Below are positions 4,134-7,651 of a DNA stretch of 7,651 nucleotides, piece by piece. Position 1 is the first letter of the stretch. Each line of letters begins with the position of its first letter. Source of the stretch: Thermoplasmatales archaeon ex4484_36 (lineage in GTDB: Archaea > Thermoplasmatota > Penumbrarchaeia > Penumbrarchaeales > EX4484-36); contig NJDV01000071.1 of the NCBI GenBank assembly GCA_002254765.1, positions 1-7,651 of the forward strand, in the 5' to 3' direction. A program made the position numbers and the translations under genes. The notes beneath the pieces are model-generated. The model was not told where the DNA came from, made no database searches, and saw nothing but the letters and a program-made list of their open reading frames with translations.

Positions 4134-6045
4134 GGGGAACGGCAGTGAGATGGGCTACTTTCTGGACGATTTCATCCTCTTTATGAGGGAGAGCTACGAA
4201 AGCTTCTCATTCCAGGTGAGCCCAGAGGAGCCCCGGGAGCTCCGCCTCAACCCCGGGGAGAGCGCTGAGCTCTTCTTCACTGTCCACTTCAAAAGGGTAA
4301 AAGAGCCCCTGCCTCTTAAGGTGAGCTCAAGCTGTGACTGCCGGGAGATTGAGGTGAGGATAGAACCCGAGGTGATAAGAGACCCGGCGGAAGGAGAGAG
4401 CATAGAAGTGACAGTGGCCTTCAGAGCCCGCAACGGAGCCCCCCCGGGGGATCATTCTGTGGAGATATCCTTCGCCGGGGGAGGCAGGGTTCTCGAGAGG
4501 TGGGTTAACCTGACCGTGCCCCTGCTGGAGCGTATATCCTCTACCGGCGGCGGCGCTATCAGGGCGCCGCCAGAGGGTGAGTTTAACCTCACCGCCGAGG
4601 TGGTAAACCAGGGTAACGTTCCGGTGAGCCTGAGGACAACCCTCTACATGCCCGAGGGCTTCTCCGCCGCCTACGGCAGGGAGCTCTCCCTCCCTGTGGG
4701 GGAGAGCAAGTCACTAAAGGCGAGGGTCTCCTACGTCACAATGCCCCCGGGGAATTATTCTCTTCTCTGGCTGTTCTACCCCTCCGACATCGAAGGGGTG
4801 GAGCGGTTTAAGGCCCAGGAGGCTCTAGACCTTCTCAACGAGAGCGGCCGCTCCTATGGCGCTGTGGAATACAGGGTCTGTGTGGGCAGGGCCCGAGCTC
4901 TATATCTGAAATTGCTGGTGCCTTCCATGTTGGTCAGGTACGGAGGCGAACCTATACCTGTGAAGGTCCCTTTCATCCTGGCCAACAGGGGTAACGCCTT
5001 TGAGAACCTCACCCTTGAACTGAGGTCGGAGGACTTCCCTCCATCTCATCTCAACTTCACCCCGAAAAGAGTCTCAGTCCCCCCCGAGGGCATTGCGGAG
5101 GGGGAAGTGGAATTTCGGATAAACGGCACACTCCTTCACGGCACCTATTTAATGAACCTCTACGCCACAGGAGAGGGAGGCGAAGTCCTCGAAGAAGAAA
5201 GGTTCGAGCTTACAGTTCACAACCTCAAGCTCTCCTCAGCCCTCTACAGCTCTCAAGGGGTAAGCGTAGGCATAATACCTGGAGAGATTATAAGGGGGAG
5301 AGACTCCCTTCTGGTGGTTAATGCGACCCGCTCCTACCCGATAGAGACAGAGGAGGTCACCTTCTGCCTGAAGGTCACCCTGGGAGGGGCTCCTTACGCG
5401 GAGAGGACGTGGATGTTGAGCAGTGCGAACTCAACGCTTCTCAAATGGCTTATAACCTTCAGAGAAGCGGGAGAGGTTACAATATCTCTCAACGTGACGT
5501 GGAGGGTCTACGGGGAGGTCTTCCATTTCACCGCCCCTCCCTTTAACGCAATCGTTCACAGGATTAATGTGAAGGTAGAGGACATCTTCCTTTTCAACGA
5601 GGAGGGAGAGGCGATCCCCTTGGAGGGGAACATAAAAGAGGGACGGTACGCGCTGGGTGCCCGTATAATAAACACGGGAGACAGCGAGGTGAAGGGCTTT
5701 AAGGTACTCTTCACTATCGAATACTTGGGGATACGGCACAACTACACGGCGAACGTGACCCTGCTAAGACCGGGGGATAGCAGGCTGGTGACTGTCGGTG
5801 AGGTGGAGATAAGAAAGAGAGGGGAGGAGAAGGTCCGGATATTTGTACAGGTAGACCCCGACGCAGTCCTCTACGAGGAGGACCTGAAGGACAATACGAT
5901 GCAGAGAAGGGTAGGTGTGGTTGAGGCGAAGGAACCCTCCACCGTTCAGACCACAAGATATGCTTATTTCACCCTTGTGATAATCATAGTGGTTCTGATG
6001 GTGGCGATAACGCTGAGGATGGTTCGGAGGGTAATGCAGACTTAG
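3991..6045 (+). CDS. C-terminal fragment of CARDB-type surface protein: beta-sandwich repeats and membrane anchor
   Basis: The ATG at 3991 is not a real start; the frame becomes meaningful around 4020-4045 with the second half of the jelly roll (IDLSRYAGHWVRVAIEY, then GYFLDDFILF at about residues 50-60). From about residue 70 come successive extracellular beta-sandwiches of the NEW3/CARDB/COG1470 style. Markers are LRLNPGESAELFFTV, EVVNQGNVPVSLRTTLY, FILANRGNAFENLTLEL and, at about 525-645, a final CARDB domain (ARIINTGDSEVKGFKVLF ... VDPDAVLYEEDLKDNT). Residues about 656-676 are a hydrophobic membrane helix (FTLVIIIVVLMVAITL) followed by a short basic tail (RMVRRVMQT), so the protein is anchored with its bulk outside. 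Over ten N-x-S/T sequons suggest N-glycosylation. Joined from GTG 3290, the protein would be about 915 residues. The role is probably adhesion or surface coat; no catalytic motif is seen. Confidence 0.85.
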   Translation: MTTSTHCFLWLYPTHLDIFGNSFYPGIDLSRYAGHWVRVAIEYQPGPEGNGSEMGYFLDDFILFMRESYESFSFQVSPEEPRELRLNPGESAELFFTVHFKRVKEPLPLKVSSSCDCREIEVRIEPEVIRDPAEGESIEVTVAFRARNGAPPGDHSVEISFAGGGRVLERWVNLTVPLLERISSTGGGAIRAPPEGEFNLTAEVVNQGNVPVSLRTTLYMPEGFSAAYGRELSLPVGESKSLKARVSYVTMPPGNYSLLWLFYPSDIEGVERFKAQEALDLLNESGRSYGAVEYRVCVGRARALYLKLLVPSMLVRYGGEPIPVKVPFILANRGNAFENLTLELRSEDFPPSHLNFTPKRVSVPPEGIAEGEVEFRINGTLLHGTYLMNLYATGEGGEVLEEERFELTVHNLKLSSALYSSQGVSVGIIPGEIIRGRDSLLVVNATRSYPIETEEVTFCLKVTLGGAPYAERTWMLSSANSTLLKWLITFREAGEVTISLNVTWRVYGEVFHFTAPPFNAIVHRINVKVEDIFLFNEEGEAIPLEGNIKEGRYALGARIINTGDSEVKGFKVLFTIEYLGIRHNYTANVTLLRPGDSRLVTVGEVEIRKRGEEKVRIFVQVDPDAVLYEEDLKDNTMQRRVGVVEAKEPSTVQTTRYAYFTLVIIIVVLMVAITLRMVRRVMQT

Positions 6046-6064
6046 CGGCCAATACATCAAAAAA

Positions 6065-6074
6065 GTTTTAATAA
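6065..6074 (+). promoter_or_regulatory. TATA box of the rps12-rps7 unit
   Basis: GTTTTAATAA, preceded by an A-run (6059-6064) that could serve as BRE, lies in the AT-rich gap between the membrane-protein stop (6045) and rps12. A start about 25 bases downstream, near 6095, would leave a leader of about 20 bases containing the GAGGTG site. It indicates that the ribosomal unit is transcribed from here and not from further upstream. Confidence 0.5.
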
Positions 6075-6106
6075 AGAAGTCTCTTTTCCCCCTCCCTAAT
6101 TTAAAT

Positions 6107-6112
6107 GAGGTG
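6107..6112 (+). promoter_or_regulatory. Ribosome binding site deciding the uS12 start
   Basis: GAGGTG is followed by five bases and ATG 6118. An in-frame GTG at 6112 overlaps the site itself and so cannot be the start served by it; the mature family also begins at the ATG. Confidence 0.7.
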
Positions 6113-6117
6113 TGACG

Positions 6118-6546
6118 ATGGCCCGTGGGCTGTATACGGCGAGAAAGCTGAAAAAGGACCACCAGAGGTTCAGGTGGAGCGATGAGAGATACAAAAGGAG
6201 GGTACTTCATCTCAAGGAGAAGACGGACCCCCTCCAGGGGTCACCCCAGGCGAGGGGTATAGTACTTGAGAAGGTGGGTATTGAAGCCAAACAGCCCAAC
6301 TCCGCCATAAGGAAGTGCGTGAAGGTTCAGCTGATAAAGAACGGGCGACAGGTCACCGCCTTCGCCCCCGGGAATCACGCCATAAACTTTATCGATGAGC
6401 ACGATGAGGTTCTGATAGAAGGCATAGGCGGCAGAAAAGGGAGGTCCAAGGGCGACATCCCCGGGGTGAGGTACAAGGTGATAAAGGTCAACAACGTCTC
6501 TCTCATTGAACTGGTGAGGGGAAGGAAGGAGAAGCCCGTACGCTAA
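6118..6546 (+). CDS. rps12: 30S ribosomal protein uS12 (S12P)
   Basis: uS12 sits at the decoding centre of the small subunit, contacting helix 44 of 16S rRNA and affecting tRNA selection accuracy. The 142-residue length and archaeal/eukaryotic-type N terminus ([20 protein letters not shown]) match archaeal S12P. The decoding loop is intact: [16 protein letters not shown] at about residues 61-76. It is followed by the [24 protein letters not shown] segment (about 90-113) and [17 protein letters not shown], with the basic end GRKEKPVR. No insertion or truncation is seen. The next gene, rps7, begins 14 bases after the stop, the usual str-operon order. In most euryarchaea rps12 is preceded by rpl30e and nusA; here the upstream neighbour is the large surface-protein gene. 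Its own TATA box and Shine-Dalgarno site fit expression from a promoter at 6065-6074. Confidence 0.97.
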   Translation: MARGLYTARKLKKDHQRFRWSDERYKRRVLHLKEKTDPLQGSPQARGIVLEKVGIEAKQPNSAIRKCVKVQLIKNGRQVTAFAPGNHAINFIDEHDEVLIEGIGGRKGRSKGDIPGVRYKVIKVNNVSLIELVRGRKEKPVR

Positions 6547-6547
6547 A

Positions 6548-6555
6548 GAGGTGAT
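6548..6555 (+). promoter_or_regulatory. Ribosome binding site favouring a TTG start for uS7
   Basis: GAGGTGAT is a full-length match to the archaeal anti-Shine-Dalgarno. It lies two bases after the rps12 stop, five bases before TTG 6561 and 14 before ATG 6570. The spacing favours TTG; both starts are in the same frame and differ by three residues. Confidence 0.6.
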
Positions 6556-6560
6556 TTTGC

Positions 6561-7651
6561 TTGTCAGTTATGGAGGATAAGGAGGCGGAAGAGAAGAAGA
6601 CTTCTGCAACTGAGGAGAAGGCCCGGGAGGCTCCCCCGGAGGAGGCTGAGAAGGCACCGAAGGAGTCTGTGGAGGAGCCCAAAGGTGGGAAGGCAAAGAA
6701 AAAGGAGGAGAAAAAGACCAGAGGTACTCGAAAGAGCACTGCGGGCAAGGGCACCTCCCGGAAGAAGAAAGAGACCGAGGTGGCCGAGGAGGCCAAAGTT
6801 GAGGCGGCGGCCTTGCCGAAGGAGGGAGAGAAGGAGGGTGAGGAGCCTCAGCCGGAGGAGAAGAAAGAGACAAAGACTAAGAGAGGAAGGGGCAGGAAGA
6901 AGGCTGAGAAGACTACTAAGGAGGCCCCTGAGAAGGTCGCAGAGGAGCTTGGGGAGGAGAAGGCAGAGAAGAAGGCACCCGTTGAGAAGCCTGAGGAGGC
7001 TTCTGAGAAGAAGGAAAAGGTTGCGAAGAAGCCGAAGGAGGAGGAGAAGCCCGAGGCGAAGAAAAAGGCCAGGGGAAAGAGGAAGCCCAAGGAGGAGAAG
7101 GTCGAAGAGGCCGAGAGGCCTAAAGAAGACCTCAAAGCGGCCCCGCCGGTGATAGAGGAACCCTGCATAAAGATCCCCAAGGAGTTTTACATGGTCTTTG
7201 GCAAATATCCCATAGATGGGGTGGTTGTGCGGGATGCCGGACTTGCTAAATATATAATTCTCAAACCCGCACTTGTTCACCACACCCACGGAAGACATGC
7301 CAACAGAGCGTTTCAGAAGGCCAACCTCACAATTGTAGAGCGTCTCATAAACAACATGATGAGGACGGAAAAATACACAGGTAAGAAGAGCAAGGCCTAT
7401 AAGGTGGTGAGGGAGACCTTTGAAATAATAGAGAAAAGGACGAAAAAGAACCCCTTGCAGGTGCTGGCAGATGCACTGGTTAACAGCGCCCCCCGGGAGG
7501 AGGTGACCCGTCTGAAGTTCGGCGGGATCTCCGTTCCCAAAGCTGTGGACGTCTCCCCTTCAAGGAGGCTCGACATAGCCCTGAGGAACATCTGCAAAGG
7601 GGCCGTTAAGATGACGTTCAAGAACAGAAAGCCCGTGGCTGAATGTCTGGC
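6561..7651 (+). CDS. rps7: 30S ribosomal protein uS7 (S7P) with long charged N-terminal extension, partial
   Basis: uS7 nucleates assembly of the 30S head by binding the 3' major domain of 16S rRNA and lines the E site. The core starts near residue 200 and is plainly archaeal uS7: IKIPKEFYMVFGKYPIDG, KPALVHHTHGRHANRAF, NIVERLINNMM-type helix (here TIVERLINNMMRTEKYTGKKS), NPLQVLADALVNSAPREEVT and VDVSPSRRLDIALRNI. The window ends inside the protein. In front of it, residues 1 to about 195 are low-complexity Lys/Glu/Ala/Pro sequence (EEKPEAKKKARGKRKPKEEK and similar), in the same unbroken frame. Typical archaeal uS7 is about 190-220 residues in total, so the extension roughly doubles the protein. 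It looks disordered, with blocks of alternating acidic and basic charge and H1-tail-like AKKPK/GRGRKK patches. TTG 6561 is chosen on Shine-Dalgarno spacing; ATG 6570 is the alternative. Confidence 0.95.
   Translation, partial: MSVMEDKEAEEKKTSATEEKAREAPPEEAEKAPKESVEEPKGGKAKKKEEKKTRGTRKSTAGKGTSRKKKETEVAEEAKVEAAALPKEGEKEGEEPQPEEKKETKTKRGRGRKKAEKTTKEAPEKVAEELGEEKAEKKAPVEKPEEASEKKEKVAKKPKEEEKPEAKKKARGKRKPKEEKVEEAERPKEDLKAAPPVIEEPCIKIPKEFYMVFGKYPIDGVVVRDAGLAKYIILKPALVHHTHGRHANRAFQKANLTIVERLINNMMRTEKYTGKKSKAYKVVRETFEIIEKRTKKNPLQVLADALVNSAPREEVTRLKFGGISVPKAVDVSPSRRLDIALRNICKGAVKMTFKNRKPVAECL
6585..7140 (+). other. Low-complexity purine-rich tract encoding the uS7 extension
   Basis: For over 500 bases the plus strand is overwhelmingly A and G because of repeated GAG, AAG and GCC/GCG codons. 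Units such as GAGGAGAAG recur many times without a fixed period. This lack of T-containing codons keeps other frames free of stops, producing long spurious reading frames here on both strands. Confidence 0.7.

Noticed and set aside
6870..6910. AT-hook in the uS7 extension (RGRGRKK)
   Set aside because: The core RGRP of a true AT-hook is absent; a basic patch is all that can be claimed.
6685..7152. Arg-rich 155-residue open frame on the plus strand
   Set aside because: It is an out-of-frame reading of the purine-rich uS7 extension; the true frame continues into the conserved core.
6564..7298. Long Leu-rich open frame on the minus strand opposite uS7
   Set aside because: It is the antisense of GAG/AAG codons, which read as CTC/CTT leucine, and it runs into the conserved uS7 core. 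No start signal or family resemblance.
1..7651. CRISPR arrays, tRNA or rRNA genes, insertion sequences, integrases
   Set aside because: No regularly spaced repeats, cloverleaf-like segments, terminal inverted repeats or transposase motifs were seen on either strand by eye.

Overview
The window reads as a piece of a GC-rich archaeal chromosome. The evidence is the archaeal form of ribosomal protein uS12 followed directly by uS7, AT-rich TATA-like boxes at archaeal spacing from the starts, GAGGTG/GAGGTGA Shine-Dalgarno sites, and large secreted proteins built from parallel beta-helix, CARDB-like and Ig-like modules rich in N-glycosylation sequons. Tetrahydrofolate-type formimino genes together with this kind of surface protein suggest a Thermoplasmatota-like euryarchaeon. 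That placement is an inference and is not proved by any single gene here.

Layout. (1) Positions 1-1465, minus strand: the 5' two-thirds or so of a secreted parallel beta-helix protein with an Ig-like module running off the left edge. It is broken by two frame changes, near 1136-1194 and at an 8-nt C tract at 335-342. (2) Positions 1466-1623: a short divergent promoter region. (3) Positions 1624-3241, plus strand: a tight three-gene operon. It encodes glutamate formiminotransferase, formiminotetrahydrofolate cyclodeaminase and a small charged coiled-coil protein. The transferase appears to lack two internal blocks, while its frame and active-site histidine are kept. (4) Positions 3290-6045, plus strand: a second large secreted and membrane-anchored protein with a signal peptide, CARDB-like domain, MAM-like jelly roll, several beta-sandwich repeats and a C-terminal membrane helix. 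It is split over at least three reading frames. (5) Positions 6118-7651: the start of the str ribosomal operon, with complete uS12 and a uS7 cut by the right edge. The uS7 carries a roughly 195-residue Lys/Glu/Ala/Pro-rich N-terminal extension.

How the genes work together. The two folate enzymes would act in sequence: formiminoglutamate plus THF gives 5-formimino-THF, which gives 5,10-methenyl-THF plus ammonia. The two secreted proteins look like related cell-surface accessory genes that flank this operon. uS12 and uS7 form a separate housekeeping unit with its own promoter.

Most worth a second look: the frame breaks confined to the two surface-protein genes, two of them exactly at 8-nt G/C tracts; the doubly shortened formiminotransferase; and the histone-H1-like uS7 extension. 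No complete new defence or mobile system is visible. Sequencing or assembly error remains a live explanation for the frame breaks.
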